From Triplophysa rosa (Eukaryota; Chordata; Actinopteri; Cypriniformes; Nemacheilidae), in assembly GCF_024868665.1 (NCBI RefSeq), contig NC_079900.1, positions 26,474,560 through 26,538,559 of the forward strand: a stretch of DNA of 64,000 nt, given 5' to 3'. The notes beneath the pieces were generated by a model. The model was not told the DNA's origin. It saw only the letters and a list, made by a program, of their open reading frames with translations, and ran no database searches. The position numbers were made by a program, and so were the translations under genes. Each line of letters opens with the position of its first letter. Positions within the stretch are counted from its first letter, which is position 1. This document shows, in pieces, positions 18,056-29,769 of this stretch.

Positions 18056-18974
18056 TTATTAAAACATAAGTCCTATAGCATGAAATACTATTCTGTGCAT
18101 TGCAGAAACTAAGACTTTACCAAGTAATTGTACATTTACATAATGCACTTAGTAGACACTTGTATCCAAAGCAACATACACATGTCTTTAATCAGGGGAG
18201 GAAAACCATGACCTTTGCATTGCAAGCTCAATGTTCACACCTCATTCTCATCAGCTTGTTAGTAAAATTGTGTGTTGGGTAAGGAGGACAAGCATTCGGG
18301 TTGGGCTTGTCAAAGAGGTGCTAGACTGAGTCAGGATGGCTTTCAGCAGACAGAGCATCAGACGGTGATCCCCAGTGATCTCATGAGCCTGTCATCTAGG
18401 TTTTAATGAAATCATGCCAAATCAAGGCCTGACATCCCATAAAGGAATGATGAGTTATAAAGCCAGTGGGAACTGGAGTGGTTATAAGACTGCATCATGT
18501 TATATCATTCATGGTCTTGTTTAATTGTTTTATTTTATTATTTTATGGTCAGGCTGTATAATCAATGACGTCAGCGTTTGAGTTAAGCTTTAGTGAAATA
18601 CTCAACTACAGCAGATGTGGGGCATTTGTGTCTTTTTGCAGCAGAGGTGATCATAATTCTTGAGGCCAGGTTATGGAATTTTTAAGTGCCACACTGCCGC
18701 AAATGAATTTCTTACTTGGTATTTTTCTCTTTTTTTTGCAGTAAAAAATCGAAACATTTCTTAAACCAGTATGCATTTACTTGTTTGTTTAAAGGGTGAT
18801 AGGAAAACTCTTAGGCAGAGCTTTATGTGTTGGCCCACCCTATACAGTAGGCTGCTGTCAGTTCGTTCTCAACATTGCATATGCAATAAGGTCAGCTGCA
18901 AAAACAACTACTTTTCAACACTTTTTAATTATTATTTTTTAATGCCAAAAGAGGCGTTTGTTCTGGCACAAGCT
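18056..18974 (+). repeat. 919-bp tandem duplication, copy 1
   Basis: Every line compared is identical to 18976-19894 at an offset of 920. It contains a short segment resembling a common fish repeat (ACATTTACATAATGCACTTA...GTATCCAAAGCAACATACA, 18110-18181), then sequence without recognised repeats. Confidence 0.95.
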
Positions 18975-18975
18975 N
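18975..18975. other. Single undetermined base (N) at duplication joint
   Basis: The only N seen in the window lies exactly between the two copies of the duplication. It looks like a scaffold joint of unknown length written as one N. Confidence 0.9.
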
Positions 18976-19894
18976 TTATTAAAACATAAGTCCTATAGCA
19001 TGAAATACTATTCTGTGCATTGCAGAAACTAAGACTTTACCAAGTAATTGTACATTTACATAATGCACTTAGTAGACACTTGTATCCAAAGCAACATACA
19101 CATGTCTTTAATCAGGGGAGGAAAACCATGACCTTTGCATTGCAAGCTCAATGTTCACACCTCATTCTCATCAGCTTGTTAGTAAAATTGTGTGTTGGGT
19201 AAGGAGGACAAGCATTCGGGTTGGGCTTGTCAAAGAGGTGCTAGACTGAGTCAGGATGGCTTTCAGCAGACAGAGCATCAGACGGTGATCCCCAGTGATC
19301 TCATGAGCCTGTCATCTAGGTTTTAATGAAATCATGCCAAATCAAGGCCTGACATCCCATAAAGGAATGATGAGTTATAAAGCCAGTGGGAACTGGAGTG
19401 GTTATAAGACTGCATCATGTTATATCATTCATGGTCTTGTTTAATTGTTTTATTTTATTATTTTATGGTCAGGCTGTATAATCAATGACGTCAGCGTTTG
19501 AGTTAAGCTTTAGTGAAATACTCAACTACAGCAGATGTGGGGCATTTGTGTCTTTTTGCAGCAGAGGTGATCATAATTCTTGAGGCCAGGTTATGGAATT
19601 TTTAAGTGCCACACTGCCGCAAATGAATTTCTTACTTGGTATTTTTCTCTTTTTTTTGCAGTAAAAAATCGAAACATTTCTTAAACCAGTATGCATTTAC
19701 TTGTTTGTTTAAAGGGTGATAGGAAAACTCTTAGGCAGAGCTTTATGTGTTGGCCCACCCTATACAGTAGGCTGCTGTCAGTTCGTTCTCAACATTGCAT
19801 ATGCAATAAGGTCAGCTGCAAAAACAACTACTTTTCAACACTTTTTAATTATTATTTTTTAATGCCAAAAGAGGCGTTTGTTCTGGCACAAGCT
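18976..19894 (+). repeat. 919-bp tandem duplication, copy 2
   Basis: Second copy, running into unique sequence at 19895 (GTTAGTAAATCTGGCCC). The bases after each boundary share GTTA (18055-18058 and 19895-19898). Confidence 0.95.
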
Positions 19895-20394
19895 GTTAGT
19901 AAATCTGGCCCAATGTGTGCACTTGAGCTCACGTTTGTAAAGATTAAACTCAAATATCTCATTATGAACCCAAACATTCATCTTCAAATCCTTCCAAAAG
20001 CACACAGTGAGTTATGCTATCCTCATAACAATTTCCTTATTTGTGTATTTTTCTATTTCTCGAAAGCAATTATAACGAGAAATGTCTGAAACAAAGTCGA
20101 TACCTAAGGATCCTGTGGTGGGAAAAAAAAGATTTGAAAATCAAGTTTTTAGTCCCACTGCTGCTCTCTCCTTCCTACGGCCTCTTTCAGCACCTCCACC
20201 AACACCCTCATTTCTTTGATTTAGATTGGAGCCAATGACGCCCCACAGGGCCCCGGAGAGGCATTTATTCCCAGTGTGAATCAGTAGGCTGCTGTAACTC
20301 CATACTGGGCTACTGAGCACCAGCAATTACAAATCTGAACATCTCACACTGTGCTGTATGTTAGTATTGTAAAATACAAGAAGTAATACTTGTT
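19895..20394. other. Unassigned, possibly conserved noncoding
   Basis: 20165-20290 (CTACGGCCTCTTTCAGCACC ... GATTGGAGCCAATGACGCCC) is balanced in composition, without repeat character or an open frame of note. It may be a conserved noncoding element; this cannot be tested here. Confidence 0.3.
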
Positions 20395-20935
20395 GTGACG
20401 GGCTGCTGGTGGTGCCCCTAGAATCTGCAGCCAGAATTCCCATCAAGGATGCATCAGCTAGAATTCACCAGCCAGCATGCACCAGGTGAAATTGATTTGT
20501 TAATTATCAGGGTAACACAGAGGCAGTGGAAAGTAGCAGCAGAATGCAACACTGAGCACTGAAACCTGTTATTTGGAGGAAAAATCACTTTTGTGCAGAA
20601 TCAAGCTTACTACAAACAAATGGAGATGTAGCCGGTGAGCTTTTATGTTTGCTGTCTATTTAAATGGTCTGCATTATGGTAAATTAAATGTAATTATTTA
20701 AATCGTGTTTGCTAGATCCTATTTGTGTGTTATTGTATTTACTGTGTTTGTACTTACCCTTATATGGTGTTTGTATTTGTGCTTAAAGGTTTTTCACCTG
20801 GTTGGTTGATTGACTGAATGAAAATACTGCCTTGAATTTTCAAAAATAAAAGGAAAAGGAGCGCAAAAGTGTGGTCAATGAGTGAAACCCTGTTTGATTC
20901 TCCTTGTAGTGGACTGTCTTTTCAAGTGTGAGAGT
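20395..20935 (+). mobile_element. Possible solo LTR
   Basis: Begins TGTGACGGGCTGCTGGTGG and has an AATAAAAGGAAAAGG polyadenylation-like site near 20845. It then runs GTGAAACCCTGTTTGATTC and TCCTTGTAGTGGAC, wording typical of LTR ends. No matching target duplication was found, so the call is weak. Confidence 0.3.
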
Positions 20936-21059
20936 TCTGCATATTTACAACCTTGATAAAAGCTAGGGAGCACTTGACAATACTAAAACTTTAAGCTCTG
21001 TGTTATATATCAATTGATCTGACTGTGGAAGGTTGCAGGACTGTGGAAGGAAGCAGGTA

Positions 21060-21140
21060 GCTGTTAGGGTTATTTTACAACTTCAGGGGGAGTAATCAAT
21101 GGCAGAATTTTCCCTTATGAGCGAAGTATCCCTTTAACGT
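21060..21140. repeat. MITE end fragment
   Basis: GAATTTTCCCTTATGAGCGAAGTATCCCTTTAA is the right end of the family seen at 6697-7087. Confidence 0.5.
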
Positions 21141-21361
21141 TTGGGTAAAGCACCTTTTACAGCCTCTTTTTGGGTATGATGTGACAAGCTTTAAACATCT
21201 GTATGTGGCAATTCTTCTTCTCTGAAACTCTGCCAGGTTGGATGGAGACCGTCAGTAGACAGACATTTTGAGGTTTCTACAGAGATGTTGAAGCAGTTGG
21301 CTAGGCCACTGCTTGGGGGACATTAACACAGTTGTCCTTAAGTCACTCTTGCATTGTTTTA
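21141..21361 (-). pseudogene. Tc1-like transposase C-terminal scrap
   Basis: Aligns with 56785-57015. The reverse reading contains LLQHLCRNLKMSVY, equivalent to the HLWRNLKxAV segment after the third catalytic position of a Tc1-like transposase, and the following CGSPSNLAEF-like part with stops. Only about 220 bp remain, without termini. The LINE tail at 21362 starts directly behind it. Confidence 0.55.
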
Positions 21362-22545
21362 GAAGAATCAGAATAAGAAAGAGCTTTATAGCCAAGTATG
21401 TTTGCACATACAAGGAATTTATTTTGGTGACAGGAGCATCCAGTACACAGAAACAGCAACAAAAGTACACAGAGACCATAACACAATAGAATACAGTAGA
21501 CAGATCATTTAAATAAGGGCCTATGGGTATAAAAAATTAAGAAATACAATACAATAAACATAAGATAAATATATAGAGAGTAAAGCTATGTGTGTATGTA
21601 AATACTGTGTGTACAAGCAAAAATAAGAATAGACTATTGTAGTACAAGGTATGTTCTATATACAGCAGAATGAAATATAATTTACAGAAAAAGTTGTATA
21701 AAAATGTATAGTGTATTATCTGGAGGATATAATTAATATTGTACTTAATTATTATTGCACAGAGTTATTAATTGCACAGTGTGTAACAACATTTAACTGT
21801 TCAAGAGGTAGATGGCCTGAGGGAAGAAGCTGTTTTTGTGTCTTTGTTGTTTTGGTGCTCAGTGCTCTGTAGTGCCAACCAGACGGCAGCATTGTGAAGA
21901 GATGATGGCTTGGATGTGAGAGGTCCAGGGTGATTTTCTGAGCCCTTTTCCTCACTCTGGATGTATACAGTTCTTGGAGGGTGGGCAGGGGAGCACCAAT
22001 GATCTTGTCAGCAGTCCGAACTGTCCTCTGTACTCTTCTTATGTCTGACTTTGTGGCTGAGCCAAACCAGACAGTGCAGAGGACAGACTCTATGACTGCT
22101 GAGTAAAAATGTTTTAAGAGTTTGTGGTAGGCTGAACTTCTTCAGCTGATGTAAGAAGTACAACCTCTGCTGGGCTTTTTTGCAATTGAGCCAATGTGAT
22201 TGTCCCACTTCAGGTTCTGAGAGATGGTGTTGCCCAGGAACCTGAATGACTCCACTGCTGCTACAGTGCTGTTCATGATGGTGAGTGGGGGGAGTGCAGG
22301 GGGGGTTTCTCCTGAAGTCCACAATCGTCTCCACTGTTTTAAGCGTGTTCAGCTCCAAGTTGTTATGACTGCACCAGACAGCCAGCTGCTCAACCTCCTG
22401 TCTGTATGCAGACTCATCACCATCCTGGATGAGGCCAATGAGTGTGGTGTCGTCTGCGAACTTCAGAAGTCTGACAGAAGGGCAGTTCAGTCATTGGTGT
22501 ACAGGGAGAAGAGCAGTGGGGAGAGAATGCACTCCTGGTGAATAT
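21362..22545 (-). pseudogene. APE-type LINE, 3' half of pol and tail
   Basis: Second non-LTR family of the window (motifs differ from the L2 copies). On the minus strand it begins inside the RT with CILSPLLFSLYTND, then a FADDTTLIGLIQDGDE-equivalent block in shifted frames. LELNTLKTVETIVDFRRNPP, VAAVESFRFLGNTIS and QQRLYFLHQLKKFSLPQ follow, then VRKRAQKITLDLSHPSHHLF and LLPSGHLPLEQL. The 3' untranslated part ends at 21365 in a GATTCTGATTC-type tail (plus-strand reading AGAATCAGAATAAGAAAGAG). 5' truncation at about 22545 is typical of target-primed reverse transcription. It is closely similar to 29318-31358. Confidence 0.8.
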
Positions 22546-22548
22546 CAA

Positions 22549-22822
22549 GTTCCAAAGCAATTGTACTGACAGGTACACTCACCTTAATTGCGTATATAAT
22601 TGGGCGGTCTTAGTCAAATCATACCACGAACTGACGTAGATTTGTGGGGGTGTGGTTACACGAGGCGTTTCAGGCAGGTCATTCACTTTTAGATAGAATG
22701 CATCTTTTGCTCCGACAGTTTAATTTTTACAATTTTACGTGTCTAATACATGCATTGGCAACTTATAACACTCCAAAGACACAGAAAAACATGTATTTGC
22801 ACCATATGACCCCTTTAACATC
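22549..22822. mobile_element. Right half of a TTAA-ended MITE
   Basis: Ends ACCATATGACCCCTTTAA, the reverse complement of the start of 37079-37445. It starts in GTTCCAAAGCAATTGTACTG, shared with the end of that other half. About 75 bp overlap between the two partial copies. Confidence 0.7.
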
Positions 22823-23960
22823 ATTTTTTACTATGAATAAACGGGCAGTCTTTGTCAATGATTATACTATGAGTAATTTGTCAATTTGTTAAACTTTATT
22901 TGTGTAACAAGCACCTTGCGACTCACGTTCTTATGCAAGCGAGTAATGTGTTAAACTGCTTAAACGAATATTATAAGTAGCCTATACTTCTTTAGCCTAT
23001 ACCTTAAGACATCATAATATTTGTGTGTATGTAAACATTTTCCAATGTATGTAAAAGCACTGTGGATGCTTTTAATGAATGATCTAACGATCTAATAATG
23101 AAGGCTAAATATTGGTGAAGTAAGGCAGTTAGACCAGATCATCATTACATCAATATAAAATTCACCAATTACATGTAAAAACAACTCTTACCTTTTGAGA
23201 TTGAAGTCACCTGTGACGGTATTCTAACTCGTAGATTATATACAACAATAAAACCATTCACTGAAATATTTTCAGATTCTATTGTCAGTTCTGATTTATA
23301 ATACGACATCATCTGTCAAATCACCATAAAAAGCGGTAATTGTGGCTATTCTCACACAGCCTCCAATTACAGGTAACCATGTGCATATTTACAGATGAAC
23401 TGTGTTCATGTTTATATATCCAAACAGTAGATAACAGTGACAGGTTGTTGGAAACGCCATAGGCTCCTCATTTCATTTAGGAGTCACCTGTCGTATGGTG
23501 AATTATATGTGCTGCTTTTTCCTGCCGCTCACTGTTCAGAGTGACGCTGAGAGAAGGGAAAGAGAGACCTTGTGCTCGCGGGGCAGCACTGGCAACATTT
23601 TCCCACTGAATGAATTGTAAGGTTAATCCAAGAAGTCGCTAGATTTGTCGCTAAGCGCTTTTTCTGAACAAAAGAAAAGGGCTCGTAAAAGTTAAATCAA
23701 TCGTAGAGGGCTCGTAAAAGTTAAATCAAGAGACAGACGTCCTAATTTATAAACACTGTTTTGTATGCGCACCTCCTTGTATGCGCACCTCCATGTGTGC
23801 GGGCCAGAGAAGCGCACAGCAGAATGAATTATAGCGGAAATACTGTTATGTGAAATTTTCTTCCCCTTGCTTGGGTCCCAAGCACGCATGCTCCCCTGGG
23901 CCTGGGCCCATAATGCCCATTGGATAATCCAGCCCTGGTTGTCACATTGTTTTTTGTTTC
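22823..23960. other. Unassigned sequence
   Basis: No known gene or repeat recognised. A 29-bp direct repeat (GGGCTCGTAAAAGTTAAATC) occurs at about 23680 and 23708. The 171-codon minus-strand frame over 23692-24207 has no known domain and half of it lies in the dispersed repeat at 23961. Confidence 0.35.
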
Positions 23961-24165
23961 TATGAAATTGTATTGAGGGGTTTTTCACTAGTGCTTGTTT
24001 GTGGGCCATGGAGGAATTGTAGCAGCCTGTTAAACACCGAGCTGTATAAGCTGAGTGATTTTGAAGTTTTGAACAGCAGATGTTGTGGTGCGGCCTGAGA
24101 CGTATATGATGCAAAAACATTTGAATGATCAAATATTGTATATGCACACAAACCTGACAATAATG
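23961..24165 (+). repeat. Dispersed repeat, copy 1
   Basis: GAAATTGTATTGAGGGGTTT through TGCACACAAACCTGACAATAA recurs at 28852-29115 in the same orientation. This copy lacks a 34-bp segment present in the other and a second short block. The origin is unknown. Confidence 0.8.
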
Positions 24166-24319
24166 ACTTATTGTATATTTAATCCTGGAAGTGACCTCCA
24201 AGGGCATTTTTTATCTTTATATCAAATACTTAAATCTCATCAATTGACTTAACCAAGAAGAATGATGACATACTATAGTACTATACTACATACTATACTT
24301 TGTCATTTGTGTGTGTGGA

Positions 24320-24393
24320 GTGTAGATTAGTAGGAGCGAAACATAACAAAATGTGAAAAATGAAGGGGTTTGAATACTCTTGTAAGGCACTGT
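24320..24393. mobile_element. Tc1-like terminal fragment
   Basis: ACATAACAAAATGTGAAAAA followed by GAATACTCTTGTAAGGCACTGTA is the usual outer end of one Tc1 family (CAGTGCCTT in reverse). Only one end is present. Confidence 0.65.
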
Positions 24394-24689
24394 ACTTCAA
24401 AAAAAGTCAATTTCCCACCAGATAATTTCAGGAATGAAGTTCCGGCATTTAAAAACTGAAGGACACCACAATCAGTTAAGTTTTTTTGTCTGTGGAAGGT
24501 TTTGTGAAAACTGGAATGTAAATTGCGATTGAAAGAGCAAAAAGGCGGACTAAAACCCTAAAACTTCTACGACAATTTAAAGATCTACAGACGTAGGACG
24601 AAACAATGCGTAGGTGGAAACAACAGGCAAATGAAACTAACATTATCTTTCTGTATGAGTTACCATTATGTCTTGAAACAGTTTAAAAC

Positions 24690-24900
24690 ACTGTTCAGTC
24701 CCTGTTTAAAAAAAACGGCATATGTTGGTTAGACCGTCCTTCGGATGAGACGTTAAACCGAGGTCCTGACTCTCTGTGGTCATTAAAAATCCCAGGATGT
24801 CCTTCGAAAAAGAGTAGGGATGTAGGGATCCCAGCATCCTGGCCAAATTCGCCCATTCGCCTCCTAATCATCCCCATATAAATGTAATGAATTATTATTA
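24690..24900 (+). repeat. Conserved fish SINE-like repeat body
   Basis: CGGATGAGACGTTAAACCGA, then GTCCTGACTCTCTGTGGTCA and CATCCTGGCCAAATTCGCCC are parts of a repeat found in many teleosts. No tRNA-like head is preserved, so its class (SINE or other) stays open. Confidence 0.6.
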
Positions 24901-24907
24901 TATATTT

Positions 24908-25020
24908 TGAAGTGTGGTAGCTGGTTTGAGCTGATCCTGACCTGAGCTAAGAGCTAGTTGCTTAGGACCAGTTCAGGACCAGCTCATGACCATCTTAAAC
25001 CAGCTCTAACCAGCTACTAT
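24908..25020. repeat. Palindromic AGCTGGTT repeat
   Basis: GTAGCTGGTTTGAGCTG at the left mirrors AACCAGCTCTAACCAGCTAC at the right, with further CCAGCTC and GACCAG copies between. It is a foldback MITE-like sequence common in cyprinids. A fragment recurs near 40940. Confidence 0.55.
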
Positions 25021-25464
25021 GCTTTAAATATACCTAACCAACATGTGCTGTTTTTTTTAAACAGGGGTCCCATGCCAGACACACTTGCGTTTAAGGTAGA
25101 TCCTTTGTTTCTAGGTTGGACCAGTCTCCAGAGAAGAAGCTAATTTTGTTCCTCCAAAAAGCATTCCTGAGCTAAAATTCTGTCCTGCTCCTGCGGTGCG
25201 AACACATCAAAAAGTCAGTACTTCCAGCAAATCGTTTGAGGACTACGGAATCGCTCATGCGGTGCAAAAACCCCTAAACTTCTGTGAAACCTCCCTTGAA
25301 ATCCTGCTTGCACACGTGCTTCTGGTTTCATTATCTAACTTGGGCTGGAATGGATGAGATAGTAATGACACTACTGTTGTTGCTGTTTATGTAATGTGAA
25401 ACCACTCCAGGTAGGTGAACTGACCATCCGTCTGACCATCAGAGACGTCATCCAAACCCTGTTT
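25021..25464. other. Unassigned sequence
   Basis: No gene, RNA or repeat recognised. Confidence 0.35.
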
Positions 25465-25660
25465 ATGACTCTATGCGCTGTGGAACACAAGAGACAATGT
25501 TTTGAGAAATGTCTTCCTACAAAAGAAGTCAATGGGGTTCTATGTTGTTTGGTTACCAGCATTCTTCAAAATATTTTCTTTTGTGTTGTGCAGAAGAAAG
25601 AAAGTCATACAGGTTTGGAATGACACGAGGTTGAGTAAATGATGAAGGAAATTTACTTTT
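25465..25660. repeat. MITE fragment (family of 6697-7087)
   Basis: GTTTGGTTACCAGCATTCTTCA ... GTCATACAGGTTTGGAATGA followed by GAGTAAATGATGAAGGAAAT is the inner right part of the same MITE family. The left end is missing. Confidence 0.6.
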
Positions 25661-25801
25661 TTTCATATAATTTCCAACTTGAACGCATGAGTTGAAAGCT
25701 GTTTTTACTTTCTTGGGCCTCTCTGTAATTCTCTCTCCTCCCAATGCTTACTTCACCTGCCTGCTGTATAGCCATTCCTGTATGTGTCTGCATGTAGAAA
25801 C

Positions 25802-28025
25802 CAGGAACTAGAAACTAGGGAACTACAGGCCTATATCTAATGTTCCTTTCATATCTAAAGTTCTGGAAAAAGTAGTTTCAACTCAATTATGCTCCTTCCT
25901 CCAAAGGAATACTGTACCTTAATGAAGAATTCCAGTCTGGATTTAGAGCATGTCACAGTACAGAGACTGCTTTGATCAGAGTTACAAATGATCTGCTATT
26001 GGCGTCTGACCAAGGTTGTATCTCGTTATTGGTGCTGCTAGACCTTAGTGCTGCATTCGACACCATTTGACCACAGTACACTCCTACATAGATTAGAAAA
26101 TTATGTCGGCATTAAGGGAATAGCTTTGAAATGGTTTAAATCGTATTTATCCGACAATTTTCAATTTGTAGCAAGAAACAATGAGGTGTCACGCAAATCG
26201 CAAGTCCAGTACGGTGTACCACAGGGCTCAGTCTTAGGGCCTCTGCTCTTCGCATTATACATGCTACCTCTAGGAGATATAATAAAGCGATACGGTGTTA
26301 GCTTTCACTGTTATGCTGATGATACTCAACTTTATATTTCCTCGAAGCCTCATGAAACACAGCAGTTTCATCGAATAATGGAATGCATAGGCGATATAAA
26401 AAACTGGATGAGTAACAACTTTTTATTACTGAACTCAGACAAAACAGAAGTGTTACTTATTGGACCAAAAACCGCCATACGTAATAACCAAGAATACTGC
26501 TTAACTATTGACGGATGTTCAATAAAAAGCTTGTCGGCATCTAAGAATCTTGGCGTTCTATTCGATAGTAATCTGTCATTTGAGAGCCACGTCGCCAACA
26601 CCGGTAAAATTGGGTTTTTCCATCTTAAGAATATATCTAAACTACGTCATATGCAGAGAAGTTCATTCATGCATTCATGACATCAAGACTAGATTACTGT
26701 AATGCACTGTTAGGTGGTTGCCCTGTAGGCTTATTACAAAAACTCCAATTGGTCCAAAACGCGGCAGCTCGAGTTCTTACACGTACAAAAAAGTATGAAC
26801 ATATTAGCCCGGTTCTGTCAACCTTGCACTGGTTACCTATAAAGCATCGCATTAACTTTATAATCTTGCTTATTACCAATAATGCCCTACATGGTTTAGC
26901 TCCTCAGTACTTGAGTGAACTCCTCTTGTATTACAATCCTTCACGTGCATTACGCTCTCAGGCTTCCTGTCAGTTGGTAATACCTAGAATTTCAAAATCA
27001 AGTGCAGGTGGTAGATCCTTTTCCTATCTAGCGCCTAAACTTTGGAATAGTCTTCCCTGCACTGTCCGGGAGGCAGACACACTCTGTCAGTTTAAATCTA
27101 GACTAAAGACGCATCTTTTTAATCTTGCATACACTACACTTCCATAATATAAATCCTCTGAGGGTTTCGGCTGCATTAGTTAGATCAACCGGAACCAGGA
27201 ACACAACTGATGTACTTCTTGCATCAAAGAGTGCAGAACAGTACTCTACACTCAGCCAGTCTTGTCTCATTGTTCCAAGGTTACCACAGCGATCAGGATG
27301 CAGTTCATGCCCAGACCTGATGGTAGAGCGGAGAATGGAAAGCGGCGACCTGACAAGAGCTGAGATGATAGAGCTGGATAAAGAAGGACGCGGTCACTTG
27401 ACACGTCTTCACCACAAAATTTCAAATGCTATTAGATTATTAATGATAATCTTAAAACTATAATTTACCTTATTAGTAAGTTTATTTATTTTATTTAGCC
27501 TTGTTGTGCAAGCGCTGTGGAGTTAGTGCAGAGGCAGCAGCTTTTGCCAGAGGGGAACTGGAATCCCCTGGTTGGGCCTGGGTTCTCCTGAGGTTTTTTT
27601 CACGATTATAGTTTTGAGTTCCTCGCCACCGTTTGCATACTGTTTCGCACTATTTGCCTGGCCAGGGGGGCTGCTTTAGAATTTTAAAGTTTTACTTTAT
27701 TAATATTGCATATAGGAACTTATAGTCTGTTTAATATTTGACCTGTGCTTCTCCTTTATCTTAAATGTGTGCTTTATAACCGTGCGTGCATGCGCGTCCG
27801 TGTGTCTGCGCGTCTGTGTGTATGTCTATGTGTGTTGGTACATGTGCATATTGTGTGTGTGGAGTGTTTTGTATGTGGGTGTGTCTGTCTTCTGTGTTTT
27901 CACCTCTTTCTTGTTTTTACAGGTAGAACTTTAATTGTTTTGCATAGTCAATATGTCTCATGTACAGCTGCTTTGTAACAATGAACATAGTAAAAAGCGC
28001 TATATAAATAAAGTTGAGTTGAGCG
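25802..28025 (+). mobile_element. L2-group LINE, 5'-truncated, plus strand
   Basis: Contains the RT and C-terminal part of pol (to 27147), about 870 bp of 3' untranslated sequence with a (TG)n-rich stretch, and the tail AGCGCTATATAAATAAAGTTG followed by AGTTGAG. A possible 6-bp target duplication AGAAAC flanks it (25796-25801 and 28026-28031). The same family occurs on the minus strand at 31366-33546. Confidence 0.85.
25810..27147 (+). pseudogene. LINE reverse transcriptase and C-terminal domain
   Basis: L2-group pol lacking endonuclease. Motifs in order: [51 protein letters not shown]. An extra T at about 26069 shifts the frame. Then come [46 protein letters not shown] (intact YADD), NFLLLNSDKTEVLLIGPK and LGVLFDSNLSFESHV. 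A deletion at about 26650 removes six residues and shifts the frame again. The C-terminal part DYCNALLGGCPVGLLQKLQL to FKSRLKTHLFNLAYTTL is open to 27147. Two indels are the main lesions, so this is a rather young copy. Confidence 0.85.
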
Positions 28026-28851
28026 AGAAACAGCCTTTAATTGGATGAAGAAAACCTATTATACTTTGCCATTTACACATGCAATTGGCTAGACAGCCCA
28101 AACCCCACCCTAATCACAATCACTTAATGTGTAAAGAGCCCAGACCCCGGTAGCTATAATTTCCCGTCCTATTAACCTCAGCAACCACTTCACTTCAATT
28201 TGTTAAGACGTCTTGGTCTTAAGACGTAAAGTTGCTGGACAAAGTGCACTGCCTCTGCATTTCAGTGAGCCAATTAACGGAGTCAAAGTTTAATCTAGGG
28301 GTGGTCTTCATTAGAATGTGTTCTTTTTCAAACTTGCTCTCTGATATTTGCAAATTAAGTAAGATGTCGTGGTCCAGTACAAAATACAAAGTGTTGGCGG
28401 TTTTTTGTTAAATACATATATTTATATAGGAAAACAAATGTCAAGGACTTCAACATCATGGAACAATATGTTGAGGTGGTGTCAGTGTCTCATAAAGTTG
28501 CCACGTCATGTAAAATTCTGAAAGGGAAATATATTAGGACTTTTTGCATTAGTGAACTTTTTTTTATTACATTTTAACTCCTCCCCCGGGGCCTGTAATC
28601 GGGTGTTATATTTTCAGCCTAGCCTTTATTTGTCATTTGGGTGCTGTCCCCTGTTTACTGTCCCCGACTTCACCCCCTCCATCCTTCGCTCTCCCCCTCT
28701 TATTCAGAGTGAAATGCCCTTAGTCGGGCACACTTCACCTCATCAATCATCGTGTCCCTCATTTGCCTGCTCACAAAAGCCTAATTTTCATCTTTCCCAT
28801 GCAGCCCCTTTTCCTGTAATTATACGCATGCTTTTTGTATGTGTACCAGTC
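28026..28851. other. Unassigned, possible noncoding conservation
   Basis: No repeat recognised. 28690-28850 (TCAATCATCGTGTCCCTCATTTG, CTAATTTTCATCTTTCCCATGC, CCTGTAATTATACGCATGC) has the look of vertebrate conserved noncoding sequence: homeodomain-like TAATTA/TCAATCA words and no frame. The 133-codon frame at 28552-28953 is not convincing. Confidence 0.3.
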
Positions 28852-29115
28852 TATGAAATTGTATTGAGGGGTTTTTCACTAGTGCTTGTTTGTGGGCCAT
28901 GGAGGAATTGTAGCAGCCTGTTGAGGGTGTATTTAAAGTTCAAGAAAAGTTAATCTAAACACCGAGCTGTATAAGCCGAGTGATTTAGAAGCTTTGAAAA
29001 CCAGATGTTGTGGTGTGGTGTTGTCATATACTTATAATATGCACATAATGAGAAATATAAGATGCAAAAACATGAATGATCAAATATTGTATATGCACAC
29101 AAACCTGACAATAAT
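28852..29115 (+). repeat. Dispersed repeat, copy 2
   Basis: Second, longer copy of the 23961-24165 sequence. It has an extra GAGGGTGTATTTAAAGTTCA block near 28923 and another insertion near 29020. Confidence 0.8.
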
Positions 29116-29317
29116 TAGCATTATATGGTGGTTTACCTTGTTTCTATAGTGTTTAACCCTCATGTTGTGTTCGGGTCATTTTGACCGGAAAAAAAAATTC
29201 TTCCCAAAAATTCTGGTTAATGATATTGGATTGGACTGAAATTTGGTGACTTCGTTCACAAAGTCTGTAACAACCTCTCACAAAATAATGTAATAATAAA
29301 TTATGAAAAAACTGTAA
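29116..29317. repeat. Short repeat, GGGTCATTTTGACC
   Basis: TTAACCCTCATGTTGTGTTC followed by GGGTCATTTTGACCGG is the start of a repeat frequent in fish. It stops before the LINE tail. Confidence 0.5.
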
Positions 29318-29769
29318 TCAGAATCAGAATCAGAAAGAGATTTATTGTCAAGTATGTTTGCACATACAAGGAATTTGTTTTGGTGACATGAGCATCCAGA
29401 ACACAGAAACAGCAACAACAGTACACAGAGACCATAACACAATAGAATACAGTACACAATGGTTTAAATAAGGGCCTATGGGTATAAAAAATTAAGAAAT
29501 ACAATACAATAAACATAAGATAAAGATATAGAGAGTGTAAAGCTATGTATGTATGTAAATATGTACAAGTAAATAATAAGAATAGACTATTGTAGTACAA
29601 GGTATGTGCTATATACAGCAGAATGAATGAAATATAATTTACAGAAAAAGTTGTATAAAATGTATAGTGTATTATCTGGAGGATATAATTAATATTGCAC
29701 TTAATTATTATTGCACAGAGTTATTAATTGCACGGTGTGTAAAAACATTTAACTGTTCAAGAGGTAGAT

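Noticed and set aside
20395..20935. Confident solo LTR
   Set aside because: LTR-like wording but no target duplication and uncertain right end; kept only as a weak feature.
23692..24207. 171-codon minus-strand frame
   Set aside because: No known domain, poor composition, and half of it lies in a repeat whose second copy at 28852 is broken by indels.
28552..28953. 133-codon frame as secreted protein
   Set aside because: It starts in a T-rich run (MNFFLLHFN) that only imitates a signal peptide, and it ends inside the dispersed repeat.
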